A DNA stretch of 64,000 nucleotides from Bryobacterales bacterium. GTDB lineage: Bacteria; Acidobacteriota; Terriglobia; Bryobacterales; Bryobacteraceae. Made by a program: the position numbers and the translations under genes. The notes beneath the pieces are model-generated. The model worked only from the letters and a program-made list of their open reading frames with translations. It was not told the origin of the DNA and searched no databases. This document shows, piece after piece, positions 1 to 9,720 of this stretch. Where the stretch lies: positions 1-64,000 of the forward strand of contig JADLDI010000152.1 in NCBI GenBank assembly GCA_020846745.1, given 5' to 3'. Within the stretch, counting starts at the first letter, position 1, and every line of letters begins with the position of its first letter.

Positions 1-62
1 ATGCTCTCGGAGGGTTATGGCGGGCGGCTAACACTCACCTCTAACTTAAGGAGATCCCTGTC
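1..62. other. window edge and leader of hcp
   Basis: The first 62 bases hold no complete gene. One frame closes with TAA at 29-31 and another with TAA at 42-44, so the tail of an upstream gene (tssB/tssC would be usual in T6SS loci) could end here, but too few codons are visible to tell. A strong Shine-Dalgarno AAGGAG lies at 48-53, nine bases before the hcp ATG at 63, which fixes that start. Confidence 0.5.
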
Positions 63-656
63 ATGCCATCAGATAATTTTTTGTGGATTCCAGATGCCGC
101 AAAGGGTGGCCTTCTCGATTCGAAGGCCGCGAAGCCGGAAGGCGAAAGCACCGACGCGTATTTTGGACCGCAGAAGAAGGCGCTCGAAGTAACGAGCTTC
201 AGTTTCGGCATTTCGCAGGCTGAAACGTCGGGATCCGGTTCCACCGGCGCCGGCGCGGGCAAAGCGAAGTTCGACGAATTCGAAATCAAGAAGTTCGTCG
301 ACCTGGCGAGCGTTCCGTTGTACAACGCTTGCGCGGCGGGCGCCCACTTCCCGAACGTGTGCCTGGCAATCCGCAAAGCCGGCGGCGCGGGTTTGGTCTA
401 CATTCAGTACATTTTCCGCATGGTGTTCGTGACGAGCATCAACTGGAGCGGCGGCAGCGGCGACTCCGCGCCGGAAGAGACGATCAAATTCAAGTTTGGC
501 GCGATGGGCATCCGTTACGTCCAGCAGAAGCCCGACGGCTCGGAAGGCACGAAACTGGACGGCGCCTGGAGCGTGGTCACCAACAAGAACACTTTGGTGA
601 TCCCGAACCTGACCACGGCCGCGCCCAACTACGTCGACAGCGTACCGAAGGGCTAG
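63..656 (+). CDS. hcp: T6SS tube protein Hcp (TssD)
   Basis: Hcp hexamers stack into the inner tube that the T6SS expels. The 197-residue protein has the Hcp fold signature: an early ALEVTSFSFG strand, a FDEFEIKKFVD segment near residue 77, a long mid-region strand (GLVYIQYIFRMVFVTS) and an EETIKFKFGAMGIRYVQQKPDG segment, the usual Hcp C-terminal pattern. It is longer than typical Hcp (about 160-170 residues). The extra length includes a Gly/Ser/Ala loop around residues 58-66 and a C-terminal extension. An AAGGAG ribosome site precedes the ATG. It is the first gene of the T6SS run; 20 bases separate it from tagJ. Confidence 0.9.
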   Translation: MPSDNFLWIPDAAKGGLLDSKAAKPEGESTDAYFGPQKKALEVTSFSFGISQAETSGSGSTGAGAGKAKFDEFEIKKFVDLASVPLYNACAAGAHFPNVCLAIRKAGGAGLVYIQYIFRMVFVTSINWSGGSGDSAPEETIKFKFGAMGIRYVQQKPDGSEGTKLDGAWSVVTNKNTLVIPNLTTAAPNYVDSVPKG

Positions 657-676
657 TAGCTCGAGCGAGTGCTCTG

Positions 677-1429
677 ATGACAACTCAGGATTTGTTTCGG
701 GCCGGCCGCCTACAGGACGCGGTTCAGTCGCTGGGCGCCGAACTGCGGGACCACCCGATGGACCACAAGCGGCGGGCATTCCTGTTCGAGCTGCTGTGTT
801 TTTCCGGCGATTTCAAGCGCGCGGAGAAACATCTCAATCTGCTGGCCGACGCAAGTCCGGATGCGCAAGTCGGGGCACTCGTTTACCGTTCCGCGATGGC
901 GGCGGAACGGAAGCGTCAGTTGTTTTTCGAGAATCGCCAGTGGGATTCGCCCGAGCCGCCGCCTCGATCGCGGCCGGGCACTCTCAATGGCGAACGGTTT
1001 CAAACCATTGAAGACGCCGATGCGCGAATCGGGCCGCGGCTTGAGCTGTATCTGGCCGGCGAGTATCTCTGGCTGCCGTTCGCCCATATTCGAAAGATCG
1101 AGATGCAGGCGCCGAAAATGCTGCGCGACCTGTTATGGTCGTCCGCGGTGGTGACGGCCGGCCCCGAGTTAAAGGGTCAGGACTTCGGCGAGATCCTGCT
1201 GCCGGTTCTCTATCCGATCTCGTGGCAGCATCCGCGCGAAACCGTACGGCTGGGCCGCGAAACCGATTGGATAGCCGGCGGGGACCAGGAAGTGCCGTAC
1301 GGTCAAAAACTGTTGGTTTTGGATGGTGAGCGTGTCGTACCCTACCTGGAGATCCGCACTTTAGAGTTCGACGCGCCCGCGGGGTCTGACGACACCGAAT
1401 CCGCCGGCTCTACGGTGGAAGCTTGTTAG
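677..1429 (+). CDS. tagJ: T6SS accessory protein TagJ/ImpE family
   Basis: ImpE/TagJ proteins are cytoplasmic accessory factors that bind the sheath (TssB) and are linked to ClpV-dependent sheath turnover in some T6SS types. The 250-residue product starts with a TPR-like segment (LFRAGRLQDAVQSLGAELRD, then FLFELLCFSGDFKRAEKHL). This is followed by the ImpE domain with LELYLAGEYLWLPFAHI, the VLYPISW segment and a conserved C-terminal region (GQKLLVLDGERVVPYLEIRTLEF). The ATG at 677 follows hcp directly; the frame is open further upstream, but that part overlaps hcp in another frame and looks non-coding. Its place between hcp and tssA is typical. The sheath partner TssB is outside the window. 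Confidence 0.87.
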   Translation: MTTQDLFRAGRLQDAVQSLGAELRDHPMDHKRRAFLFELLCFSGDFKRAEKHLNLLADASPDAQVGALVYRSAMAAERKRQLFFENRQWDSPEPPPRSRPGTLNGERFQTIEDADARIGPRLELYLAGEYLWLPFAHIRKIEMQAPKMLRDLLWSSAVVTAGPELKGQDFGEILLPVLYPISWQHPRETVRLGRETDWIAGGDQEVPYGQKLLVLDGERVVPYLEIRTLEFDAPAGSDDTESAGSTVEAC

Positions 1430-1433
1430 TACT

Positions 1434-3659
1434 ATGCCCCTTAGAGACGACCTGCTGAAACCGATACCGGGTAGTAACCCGGCCGGTGCGAATCTTCGTT
1501 ACGATCCTATTACCGACAAGATCAAAGAGGCGCGGCGCGAGGATATCGACGCTCCGCAGGGGCAGTGGAAAACCAGCATCAAAACAGCCGATCCCCGCGA
1601 GGTGATCAAGCTGGCGAGCGATGTGCTGGCCAAGCGCAGCAAAGACATTCAGATCGCGGTGTGGCTGGTAGACGCGCACATACGGCGTGAGGGCTTTCCG
1701 CTGTTGGCGCCCTGCTTCCGCCTATTACGTGACTTACTGGAGACTTACTGGGACACCTGTTATCCGGAAGTAGAGGATGGCGACGTAGAGATGCGGGCGT
1801 CTCCACTGGAGTGGTTGGGTAACAAGCTGGACGAACCCATTCGGAGCGTTCCGTTCACCTCCAACAAACTGAGTTACGTCTCTTACCTCGAATCCCGCAT
1901 GGTCGGCTACGAAGCCGATGCGAACACTAGCGAGAAAGAAGAGGTTCGCAATCAGCGTGTCGCCGAAGGCAAGCTGACCGCCGAACAGTTCGACGAAGCG
2001 GCCGATGCAACATCCCTACCGGCTCTGCAGACGACGCAGCAGGCGCTCGCAGACGGATTGGAAGCACTCCAGGAACTGAGCGACTTCTGCGACGAACGGT
2101 TTGGCGACGATTCGCCGAGCTTCTTGAAAGCGCGCGGGGCGATTGAGGAAGTAGCGGAAGTCATTCGCGCGGTCCTAAACCGGAGGGGCGTCGAAACCGG
2201 CAAGTCCGACGAGGACGAGGACAAGGATGCGTTCAGTTACCTGAGCGAACCCGAACCACAGACGGAGCCGGAACCGGAACAGGAAGCAGAGCCCGAAGCG
2301 GAACCGGCGCCCGAACCGGAAGCGGAACCGGAACCCGACACATCCGACATCAGCGATTGGGCATCGGTGGAAGCCGACAGCGACGACACGTCTTCGGAAG
2401 ACGAGTCGTACAGCTCGAGCGGCGGGTCTTCCGAGGATGACGATCCGGAACTGATTTGTCAGCAGATTGCCGACCTGTGCGCCAGGCTTCGCCGGCGCAA
2501 CCGCACCGATTGCGTCCCTTATCTGGTGATGCGCGCGTTCCGTTGGGGCCAGATGTTGAACGACTATCCCAACATCGACCGCGACATGCTGGAAGCTCCC
2601 GACACATCGCTGCGAACCAAATTGAAGAAGCTCGCGCAGGCGGGCGAATGGGAAGAGATCGTCGACGCGACGGAAGAAGCGATGAGGCAGCCATTCAGCA
2701 AGACCTGGATGGACCTGCAGCGCTTCGCGTTTCTGGGCCTGAACGCCAGCAACTGCCATAACGCCAGCACGGCCGTGCGATGGCAGATTCATTGGATCCT
2801 CAACCTGCTGCCCGATCTGCAGGAACTGGTGCTGCCTGACGATACGCCCTCGGCCAACCTGGAGACGCGCGAGTGGATCAAGACCATGGTCATACCCGAG
2901 AAGGTCGAGTATGTGCCACGGCCGCCGGGCGAGATCAACATGGACTCGTCGGGCTTCGACGCGCTGTCGGGTTTGGGCGACGATTCCTCTTCGATGGATT
3001 TAGGCTCCTCCGACTCGTCCGACCTCGGGATGGACTCGGAACCGTCGTCCGATTCCTTGGGCCTCGATAGCGACGTGTCTTCACTGGACATGGATTCGAC
3101 GGACCTCTCGTCCGACCTTTCGTCAGATACACCGGCGGTAGATGAACCGTCAGCTCCGGCGTTTGCGGAATTAGACGAAACGCCGCCGATCCTCGACGAG
3201 AACGAGCCGGTGGAAGAGATCCCGCAGGTAGACATCGAGTTGCCGGAAGAAGCGGGCGAGGTGGCGGAAGAAGATGCCGGGCCGAAACTGCCGCTCGAGC
3301 CAATGTTCGAGGAAGCGATCGGCGCGGTGAAAGATGGACGCACGGCGCAAGGGCTTGGCATCATCAACAAGACGCTGGCCACTGAACGCAGCGGGCGTGG
3401 CCGCTTCAGGCGCCGCACACAGTTGGCGCATTTGCTGCTGATGGCCGGACAAACCAAGATCGCGCTGCCACTGCTCGATCAATTGGCCGCTGAGATCGAA
3501 AACCGGCGGCTGGAAGACTGGGAACAAATTGAAGCGCTCGCGTACCCGCTGGAATTACTGATGCGGTGCCTGGCGCCGGAAGATCACGAACGTCGCAATG
3601 AACTCTACGTCCGTCTCTGCCGGCTCGACCCGGTGCGTGCGCTGAACGTGAAGTTCTAA
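1434..3659 (+). CDS. tssA: T6SS protein TssA (ImpA N-domain, VasJ-like C-domain)
   Basis: TssA proteins cap or organise baseplate and sheath assembly. The N-terminus shows the ImpA signature (DLLKPIPGSNPAGANLRYDP, residues about 5-24). The far C-terminus has the VasJ/TssA-type helical region (FEEAIGAVKDGRTAQGL ... RGRFRRRTQLAHLLL ... IENRRLEDWEQIEAL). At 741 residues it is much longer than the usual 350-530. The extra length is two low-complexity linkers: a Glu-Pro repeat at about residues 271-303 and a Ser/Asp-rich stretch at about residues 501-570. A folded ImpA-like block (ELICQQIADLCARLRRRNRTD) sits between them from about residue 339. The start is four bases after the tagJ stop. Confidence 0.88.
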   Translation: MPLRDDLLKPIPGSNPAGANLRYDPITDKIKEARREDIDAPQGQWKTSIKTADPREVIKLASDVLAKRSKDIQIAVWLVDAHIRREGFPLLAPCFRLLRDLLETYWDTCYPEVEDGDVEMRASPLEWLGNKLDEPIRSVPFTSNKLSYVSYLESRMVGYEADANTSEKEEVRNQRVAEGKLTAEQFDEAADATSLPALQTTQQALADGLEALQELSDFCDERFGDDSPSFLKARGAIEEVAEVIRAVLNRRGVETGKSDEDEDKDAFSYLSEPEPQTEPEPEQEAEPEAEPAPEPEAEPEPDTSDISDWASVEADSDDTSSEDESYSSSGGSSEDDDPELICQQIADLCARLRRRNRTDCVPYLVMRAFRWGQMLNDYPNIDRDMLEAPDTSLRTKLKKLAQAGEWEEIVDATEEAMRQPFSKTWMDLQRFAFLGLNASNCHNASTAVRWQIHWILNLLPDLQELVLPDDTPSANLETREWIKTMVIPEKVEYVPRPPGEINMDSSGFDALSGLGDDSSSMDLGSSDSSDLGMDSEPSSDSLGLDSDVSSLDMDSTDLSSDLSSDTPAVDEPSAPAFAELDETPPILDENEPVEEIPQVDIELPEEAGEVAEEDAGPKLPLEPMFEEAIGAVKDGRTAQGLGIINKTLATERSGRGRFRRRTQLAHLLLMAGQTKIALPLLDQLAAEIENRRLEDWEQIEALAYPLELLMRCLAPEDHERRNELYVRLCRLDPVRALNVKF

Positions 3660-3661
3660 CC

Positions 3662-4150
3662 ATGGCGGATGCGCGTTACGATCGGACAGTTCAACTCGGC
3701 CTGCTCGACCGGCTGATTGACAACGAGCCCCACTCGCGAGTGGAGGCCCAGATTTCGCGGCCGGAGTCGCTCCGGCGCTTCCGCCTCGCCGTCAAGCGCG
3801 ACCTGGAAGCGTTGTTCAACACCACGCGAATTCCGCTGGAAATCCCGGAGAGTTATCAGGAAACATTGAAGTCCATTCTTACGTATGGACTGCGCGATGT
3901 CAGTACCCTTTCCCTTAGCAACCCCGGCGATGAACTCGAACTGGTCAGGTGTATGGAAGAGGCCATTGAACACTTCGAGCCTCGATTGGCGCGGCCCCAG
4001 GTGACGCTCCGCGAGGAAGAAGGGGCAGCCCGGCACGCCGTCACCTTCCATGTCGAAGCCATCCTGATGGTCGACCCGGCGCCCGAGCGGATCGCCTTCG
4101 ATACGGTGCTCGAAATCTCAAAAGGCGCTTACAGCGTGAAGGACACGTAG
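3662..4150 (+). CDS. tssE: T6SS baseplate protein TssE (gp25-like)
   Basis: TssE is the gp25-like wedge subunit that starts sheath polymerisation. The 162-residue product fits the family: an N-terminal LGLLDRLID motif, a central LRRFRLAVKRDLEALFNTTR helix, the YGLRDVSTL segment typical of gp25/TssE, then an AIEHFEPRLARPQVTL strand (the conserved EPRL region) and a C-terminal beta segment. It starts two bases after the tssA stop, and tssF follows three bases after its own stop, so translational coupling is likely. No odd features were seen. Confidence 0.93.
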   Translation: MADARYDRTVQLGLLDRLIDNEPHSRVEAQISRPESLRRFRLAVKRDLEALFNTTRIPLEIPESYQETLKSILTYGLRDVSTLSLSNPGDELELVRCMEEAIEHFEPRLARPQVTLREEEGAARHAVTFHVEAILMVDPAPERIAFDTVLEISKGAYSVKDT

Positions 4151-4153
4151 CCG

Positions 4154-5992
4154 ATGCGTGACGACCTGCTCTTTCACTACGAACGGGAACTCACTTATCT
4201 CCGCTATCTCGGCGCCGAATTCGCACAAAAGTACCCCAAAGTCGCGTCCCGCTTACTGCTCGAATCGGGTAAATGCGACGATCCGCACGTGGAACGGCTC
4301 CTGGAAGGCTTCGCCTTTCTGGCCGCTCGTATCTACCTGAAGCTCGACGACGACTTTCCGGAACTGATCGAATCCCTTATTTCGATCCTCTATCCGCATT
4401 ACCTGCGGCCCATTCCGTCTGCCACGGTGGCACAGTTCCACCTCGATCCCGAGCAGGGCAAAGCCACTACCGGCTATCGCATCGAGCGCGGGTCGCTGCT
4501 CTATTCCGCGCCCGTCGGCGGAACTCCTTGTAAGTTCCAGACCTGTTACGACACAACCCTCTGGCCGTTGGAGGTCAAAGCGGCCGATTGGCGTTCGCCT
4601 GACCGCGTGCAACCGCCGTACATGGTGCCCGGCACGGTGGGCGTGGTGCGCGTGGAACTGCACGGCATGCCGGAAGTCGAGTTTTCAAAGCTCGACCTGA
4701 AGACGCTCCGCTTCTTCCTGCAAGGCGATGGCACCGTGGTTCACAGCCTCATCGAAGTGCTGTGCAACAACTGCCTCCAGATTCTTGTGCGCGACCTTTC
4801 CGCGCCCGGCCGGAAGGTAGTTCAACTACCGCCTAAATCGCTGCAGCAGGTCGGCTTCCGGCAGGAGGAAGGCTTGGTTCCCTTCCCTCGCCGTTCGTTC
4901 TGGGGCTACCGGCTGCTGCAGGAGTATTTCTCGTTCCCCGAGAAGTTCTGTTTCCTCGATCTGTCGGGGTTCGATCGCGTCGCGGCCGCCGGCTTCGGCC
5001 GGAAGATCGAAATCCTGTTCTACCTGTCGGACTTCGAACGCGGCGACCGCCGGCAAATGCTCGAACTCGGTGTTTCGCCGGGAACGTTCCGCTTAGGCTG
5101 CGCGCCGGTGATCAATCTGTTCGACCAGGTAGCCGAACCCATTCTGCTCGAACAGAAGAAATACGAGTACCGGATTGTGCCCGATGCGCGGCGCGAACAG
5201 TCGCTCGATATCTTTTCAATTAACGAAGTGACCGGCGTAATCGCCGGCTCGCCCGATACGGTTTCGTTCGAACCCTTCTACTCGTTCCGCCACTCGGGCA
5301 GCCGTGGACCCACGCGAACCTTCTGGCACTCGTCCCGCAAAACGTCGGGCTGGCGAGCCGACGGCGGCTCAGACGTTTATATCAATTTCGTCGATCTTTC
5401 CGGCCAACCCGTTACTCCAAACAAAGATACAATCACCATCCGCCTCACCTGCAGCAACGGCGACTTACCTTCGCGCCTCCCCTTCGGCAACGAAGACGGC
5501 GATTTCCAGTTCGAAGGCGGCGGCCCGATCACGCGCATCGTGGCGCTTACCAAACCCTCCGACCCGCTGCAGCCGCCCGCGCGCGAAGGCCTGCTCTGGC
5601 GGCTGGTTTCCCAGCTTTCGCTCAATTACCTTTCGCTCGTTTCCGACGGTGTCGATTCGTTCCGCGAGGTACTCAGGCTCCATAACTTCACTAAGTCGAT
5701 ATCGGCAGACCGGCAAATCGACGGCATCACCACGCTCCGCAGCAGCCCGCACTTCGCACGCCTCTCATCCGACCACGGCATTGCCTTCGCTCGCGGTACT
5801 CGCGTCGAAATCGAATTGGATGAGGAGCAGTTCGTCGGCACCGGAGCCTACACGTTCTCCGCCATGCTCGACGTGTTTCTCGGCCTCTACACTTCCATCA
5901 ACAGCTTCAGCCAGCTGATCGTGCGTACACGGCAGCGCAAAAGGATTCTCAAACAATGGCCACCGAGATCGGGTCAGAAAATCCTCCTGTAG
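4154..5992 (+). CDS. tssF: T6SS baseplate protein TssF
   Basis: TssF (VasA/ImpG) forms the wedge core with TssG. The 612-residue product is of normal length. It begins with the family hallmark DDLLFHYERELTYLRYLGAEFAQKYPKVASRLL, followed by VERLLEGFAFLAARI and the LYPHYLRPIPSATVAQF region. The C-terminal half contains LSLNYLSLVSDG and the FVGTGAYTFSAMLDVFLGLYTSINSFSQLIV segment seen in TssF proteins. The last 37 bases overlap the tssG start in another frame, as is common for this pair. Confidence 0.95.
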   Translation: MRDDLLFHYERELTYLRYLGAEFAQKYPKVASRLLLESGKCDDPHVERLLEGFAFLAARIYLKLDDDFPELIESLISILYPHYLRPIPSATVAQFHLDPEQGKATTGYRIERGSLLYSAPVGGTPCKFQTCYDTTLWPLEVKAADWRSPDRVQPPYMVPGTVGVVRVELHGMPEVEFSKLDLKTLRFFLQGDGTVVHSLIEVLCNNCLQILVRDLSAPGRKVVQLPPKSLQQVGFRQEEGLVPFPRRSFWGYRLLQEYFSFPEKFCFLDLSGFDRVAAAGFGRKIEILFYLSDFERGDRRQMLELGVSPGTFRLGCAPVINLFDQVAEPILLEQKKYEYRIVPDARREQSLDIFSINEVTGVIAGSPDTVSFEPFYSFRHSGSRGPTRTFWHSSRKTSGWRADGGSDVYINFVDLSGQPVTPNKDTITIRLTCSNGDLPSRLPFGNEDGDFQFEGGGPITRIVALTKPSDPLQPPAREGLLWRLVSQLSLNYLSLVSDGVDSFREVLRLHNFTKSISADRQIDGITTLRSSPHFARLSSDHGIAFARGTRVEIELDEEQFVGTGAYTFSAMLDVFLGLYTSINSFSQLIVRTRQRKRILKQWPPRSGQKILL

Positions 5993-7005
5993 CGCTCACC
6001 AAAATCCGCGACCGGCTCTTCGAAGAGCCGTGGTGTTTCCAGTTCTTCCAGGCTGTCCGTCTGCTTGAGCGGATCCAGCCGGGCCGTTCTCCCGTGGGCC
6101 GCTACGCGAACCCTTCCGACGAGGCCGTGCGGTTCCGGGCTCACCCCACGCTGGCGTTCCCCGCTTCCCAAATCGCCGGGCTTGAAGATCGCGAATCCGG
6201 CCCGCCGGCCATGGACGTCAACTTCTTCGGTTTGGTGGGCCCGATCGGGGCCTTGCCCACGTTCATGACCGAGTTGGTGATCGCCAGGAATCGCGCCCGC
6301 GACCACACGCTGGCCGCCTTCCTGGACATCTTCAATCACCGCCTGACGTCCTTCTTCTATCAGGCGTGGGAGAAATACCATTTCCCCGTCGCCTACGAGC
6401 GCAACCAGGACGACGCGGTCACCAGTGTGCTGCTGTCGCTGGCGGGCTTCGGCCTCCCTACGCTGCGCAATCGCCAGTCCGTCAGCGACGGCGCGTTTAT
6501 CTACTACGGCGGCATTTATGGCCTGGCGCCCCGTTCGGCGGCCGCGCTGGAAGCCGTCGTCAGTGATTACTTCGATGTTCCCGTGGAAATCGTCCCGTTC
6601 ATCGGCGCATGGCGTTCGCTCGAAGTAGACGACCAGTGCCAGTTCGACGACGGCCCGCTGGATGAGTCGACTATGCTCGGCTTTGGCGCGGTTGTCGGCG
6701 ACGAGGTCTGGGACCAGCAATCGCGCGTACGCATCAAGCTCGGTCCGCTGTCGAGCGACCGATACGGCGAGTTTCTTCCCACCGGAACCGCCTGGAAACA
6801 GTTACAAGATCTGACTCGGACTTTCTATGGCAACGATCTCGAGTTTGAGGTGCAGTTGATTCTCAAACGCGCCGACGTGCCGACTCTTGAATTGCTTAAT
6901 CCGGACGATGGCGCGTTGCGCCTCGGCTGGCACACGTGGCTGAAATCCACGCCCCACTTTGGTCGCGACCCCGGCGACACTATACTGCTTCTCTCGGAGG
7001 CTTAA
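5956..7005 (+). CDS. tssG: T6SS baseplate protein TssG
   Basis: TssG (VasB/ImpH) pairs with TssF in the baseplate wedge. The 349-residue product carries the family opening EEPWCFQFFQAVRLLERIQPGRSPVG, then RFRAHPTLAFPASQI, the FFGLVGPIGALPTFMTELV motif and FLDIFNHRLTSFFYQAWEKY, all typical of TssG. The ATG at 5956 lies inside the end of tssF with an AAAGGA-like site just upstream, so the two are translationally coupled. tssH follows three bases after the stop. Confidence 0.95.
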   Translation: MATEIGSENPPVALTKIRDRLFEEPWCFQFFQAVRLLERIQPGRSPVGRYANPSDEAVRFRAHPTLAFPASQIAGLEDRESGPPAMDVNFFGLVGPIGALPTFMTELVIARNRARDHTLAAFLDIFNHRLTSFFYQAWEKYHFPVAYERNQDDAVTSVLLSLAGFGLPTLRNRQSVSDGAFIYYGGIYGLAPRSAAALEAVVSDYFDVPVEIVPFIGAWRSLEVDDQCQFDDGPLDESTMLGFGAVVGDEVWDQQSRVRIKLGPLSSDRYGEFLPTGTAWKQLQDLTRTFYGNDLEFEVQLILKRADVPTLELLNPDDGALRLGWHTWLKSTPHFGRDPGDTILLLSEA

Positions 7006-7008
7006 CTT

Positions 7009-9681
7009 ATGGCAGTCAATCTCCGCGCGCTAATCGGAAAACTCGATACTACCGCCCGCAATGCTCTGGAAGGAGCAGCCGGGCTATGCCTGTCCCGCAC
7101 GCATTACGACATCGAGATAGAGCACTATCTCATGAAGCTGCTGGACGCTCCCGCGTCAGACTTTGCGCTCATCGCACGCCACTTCGGCGTCGATAAGTCT
7201 CGCCTGGCCGCGGAACTAACCCGTTCCCTCGATAAGTTGAAATCGGGGAACGCGCGGACACCGGCCATCAGCCCGACCGTGCTGACCATGATGCGCGAGG
7301 CGTGGACGATCGGATCGCTCGATTTCGGAGCTTCCAATATCCGGTCGGGTTACACGATCCTGGCGCTCGCCTCGGCTGACGAGTTACAACGCCTTCTCCG
7401 CGACGTGAGTAAGGAATTCCAGAAAATCGACGCCGAGGCTCTCAAGAAAGACTTCTCCGCGATCACCGGACAGTCGGAAGAAGAGGCCCAGGCCGCCGCC
7501 GCTGCAAGCTCTTCCGGACAGCAGGAAGGCGCTCCGGGCGCCGCCGCGGGCTCGAAGACTACCCACCTCGATCAGTACACGGTCAACCTTACCGAGAACG
7601 CCCGGAAGGGTAAGATCGACCCGGTCCTCGCGCGCGATTTCGAGATCCGCCAGGTGGTCGACATCCTCACGCGCCGCCGCCAGAACAACCCGATTCTTGT
7701 CGGCGAGGCGGGCGTCGGCAAAACCGCTGTGGTCGAAGGATTTGCGCTTCGCGTCGCGCAAGGCGATGTCCCCAAGCCGCTCCGCAATGTCGCCGTCCAC
7801 GTGCTCGACCTCGCATTGCTGCAGGCGGGCGCGGGCGTCAAAGGAGAGTTTGAGAACCGTCTCAAGGGGCTGATCAACGAGGTAAAGTCCTCACCCACCC
7901 CGATCATCCTGTTCATCGACGAAGCACACACGATGATCGGCGCCGGCGGACAAGCCGGCCAGAACGACGCCGCGAACCTCCTCAAACCCGCATTGGCCCG
8001 CGGCGAACTGCGCACCCTGGCGGCCACCACGTGGTCCGAATATAAAAAGTACTTCGAAAAGGACCCGGCGCTGGCCCGCCGCTTCCAATTAGTTAAGGTC
8101 GAAGAGCCCACCGAGGCGCAGTGCCAGTTAATGATGCGCGGCGTCGTGCCGGCATTGGAGAAGCACCACAACGTCCGTATCCTCGACGAAGGTCTCTCCG
8201 CCGCCGTCCGTCTATCTCATCGCTATCTGCCGGACCGGCAGTTACCCGACAAAGCGGTAAGTGTTCTCGATACGGCTTGCGCGCGGCTGGCTCTAGGCCA
8301 AAACTCCACGCCCCCGGCGATTGAAGATGCGCAGCGGATCCTTGACGATCTCGCCGTCCAGTCGCGCGTGCTGGAGCGCGAGGCGGCATTGGGCGCCGAT
8401 CACTCCGAGCGCCTGGCCGAGATCGCCAAAACTAAGACGGCCACCGAAGAGCGGCTGGCTTCCTTGAAAGCCCGTTGGGACAAGGAACTCGGGCTCGTCA
8501 ACCAGATCCGTGAAGTTCGCTCGAAGATCGAGGAACAACACAACGGCTCAGAAAATCAGGCCGGCGGCGCCGACGTTGCGGCACTGCGGTCGCAACTCAC
8601 GGCCCTGAATTCTCAACTCGATGCCTTGCAGGGCGAAGCGCCGCTGATTCGCGTCTGCGTCGACGAACAGATCGTCGGCGAAGTGATCTCGGGCTGGACC
8701 GGCATTCCCGTCGGCAAGATGGTCAAAGACGAAGTGGCTGTCGTGCTCGCGCTCGAAGATCACTTAGGCAAACGCGTCATCGGTCAGGACCACGCCCTGG
8801 CGGCCATCGCTCAGCGTATCCGCACCTCGCGCGCGCGCCTCGACGATCCGAACAAGCCGGTCGGTACGTTCCTGCTGGTTGGTCCATCGGGCGTTGGTAA
8901 AACGGAAACGGCACTGGCACTCTCTGACCTCCTGTATGGCGGCGACAAGAATGTCATCACCATTAACATGTCGGAGTTCCAGGAGGCGCATACGGTGTCG
9001 ACCTTGAAAGGTTCGCCTCCCGGATATGTCGGTTACGGCGAAGGTGGCGTGCTGACCGAAGCGGTACGGCGCCGTCCTTACTCCGTGGTGCTGCTGGATG
9101 AGGTCGAAAAGGCGCATCCGGACGTGCTCGAGCTGTTCTTCCAGGTGTTCGACAAGGGTCAGATGGAAGACGGCGAAGGCCGGCAGATCGACTTCAAAAA
9201 CACGATCATCATTTTGACTTCGAACGCGGGCACCGATACCCTCGCGAAGCTCACCGCCGATCCGGAAACGATGCCCGGCCCTGAAGGCTTGGCCAAAGCC
9301 TTGAAGCCGGAACTCGACAAGGTCTTCAAGCCGGCCTTCCTCGGGCGCCTTGTTATCACACCCTATTTCCCGGTTCGCGATGAGGCTTTGAAGCAGATCA
9401 TCGTGCTCAAACTGCGCAAAGTCCAGAAGCGCCTCTTCGAAACACACCGCCTCACTTTAGACTACGATCCGGCGCTGATCGACGCCATTGCCGCCCGCTG
9501 CACGGAAGTGGAGAGCGGCGCTCGCAACGTCGACAATATACTTACCAACACGCTGTTGCCGGATATCTCACGGCAGTTGTTAACCGCATTTGCGGAAGGC
9601 GTTAAGCCCTCGTCAATTCACGTCAGCGTGGGCGACAATGGTCAATACGTCTATCGGCACGCCGCCGTCTCTGAGGCATAG
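7009..9681 (+). CDS. tssH: T6SS sheath-recycling AAA+ ATPase TssH (ClpV)
   Basis: ClpV is the cytoplasmic hexameric unfoldase that disassembles contracted TssB/C sheaths. The 890-residue product has an N-domain (first about 160 residues), AAA1 with Walker A GEAGVGKT at about residue 232 and Walker B ILFIDEAH, and AAA2 with Walker A GPSGVGKT at about residue 625 and the VVLLDEVEKAHPDV Walker B region. An M-domain coiled coil lies between them. The segment GAGGQAGQNDAANLLKPAL distinguishes ClpV from ClpB. A GGAGG ribosome site precedes the ATG. Its presence means this T6SS recycles its sheath; the sheath genes are not in the window. Confidence 0.95.
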   Translation: MAVNLRALIGKLDTTARNALEGAAGLCLSRTHYDIEIEHYLMKLLDAPASDFALIARHFGVDKSRLAAELTRSLDKLKSGNARTPAISPTVLTMMREAWTIGSLDFGASNIRSGYTILALASADELQRLLRDVSKEFQKIDAEALKKDFSAITGQSEEEAQAAAAASSSGQQEGAPGAAAGSKTTHLDQYTVNLTENARKGKIDPVLARDFEIRQVVDILTRRRQNNPILVGEAGVGKTAVVEGFALRVAQGDVPKPLRNVAVHVLDLALLQAGAGVKGEFENRLKGLINEVKSSPTPIILFIDEAHTMIGAGGQAGQNDAANLLKPALARGELRTLAATTWSEYKKYFEKDPALARRFQLVKVEEPTEAQCQLMMRGVVPALEKHHNVRILDEGLSAAVRLSHRYLPDRQLPDKAVSVLDTACARLALGQNSTPPAIEDAQRILDDLAVQSRVLEREAALGADHSERLAEIAKTKTATEERLASLKARWDKELGLVNQIREVRSKIEEQHNGSENQAGGADVAALRSQLTALNSQLDALQGEAPLIRVCVDEQIVGEVISGWTGIPVGKMVKDEVAVVLALEDHLGKRVIGQDHALAAIAQRIRTSRARLDDPNKPVGTFLLVGPSGVGKTETALALSDLLYGGDKNVITINMSEFQEAHTVSTLKGSPPGYVGYGEGGVLTEAVRRRPYSVVLLDEVEKAHPDVLELFFQVFDKGQMEDGEGRQIDFKNTIIILTSNAGTDTLAKLTADPETMPGPEGLAKALKPELDKVFKPAFLGRLVITPYFPVRDEALKQIIVLKLRKVQKRLFETHRLTLDYDPALIDAIAARCTEVESGARNVDNILTNTLLPDISRQLLTAFAEGVKPSSIHVSVGDNGQYVYRHAAVSEA

Positions 9682-9720
9682 AAGCCGAGGCATAAATACA
9701 GGCGGTAATCGGAGGTTATC

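Noticed and set aside
1..192. 63-codon frame from the window start overlapping hcp
   Set aside because: It runs into the strongly supported hcp gene in another frame; no domain and no ribosome site.
2245..2340. Short tandem repeats of the GAA/CCG type within tssA
   Set aside because: These are codons for a Glu-Pro linker in a conserved gene; no independent repeat element or CRISPR is present.
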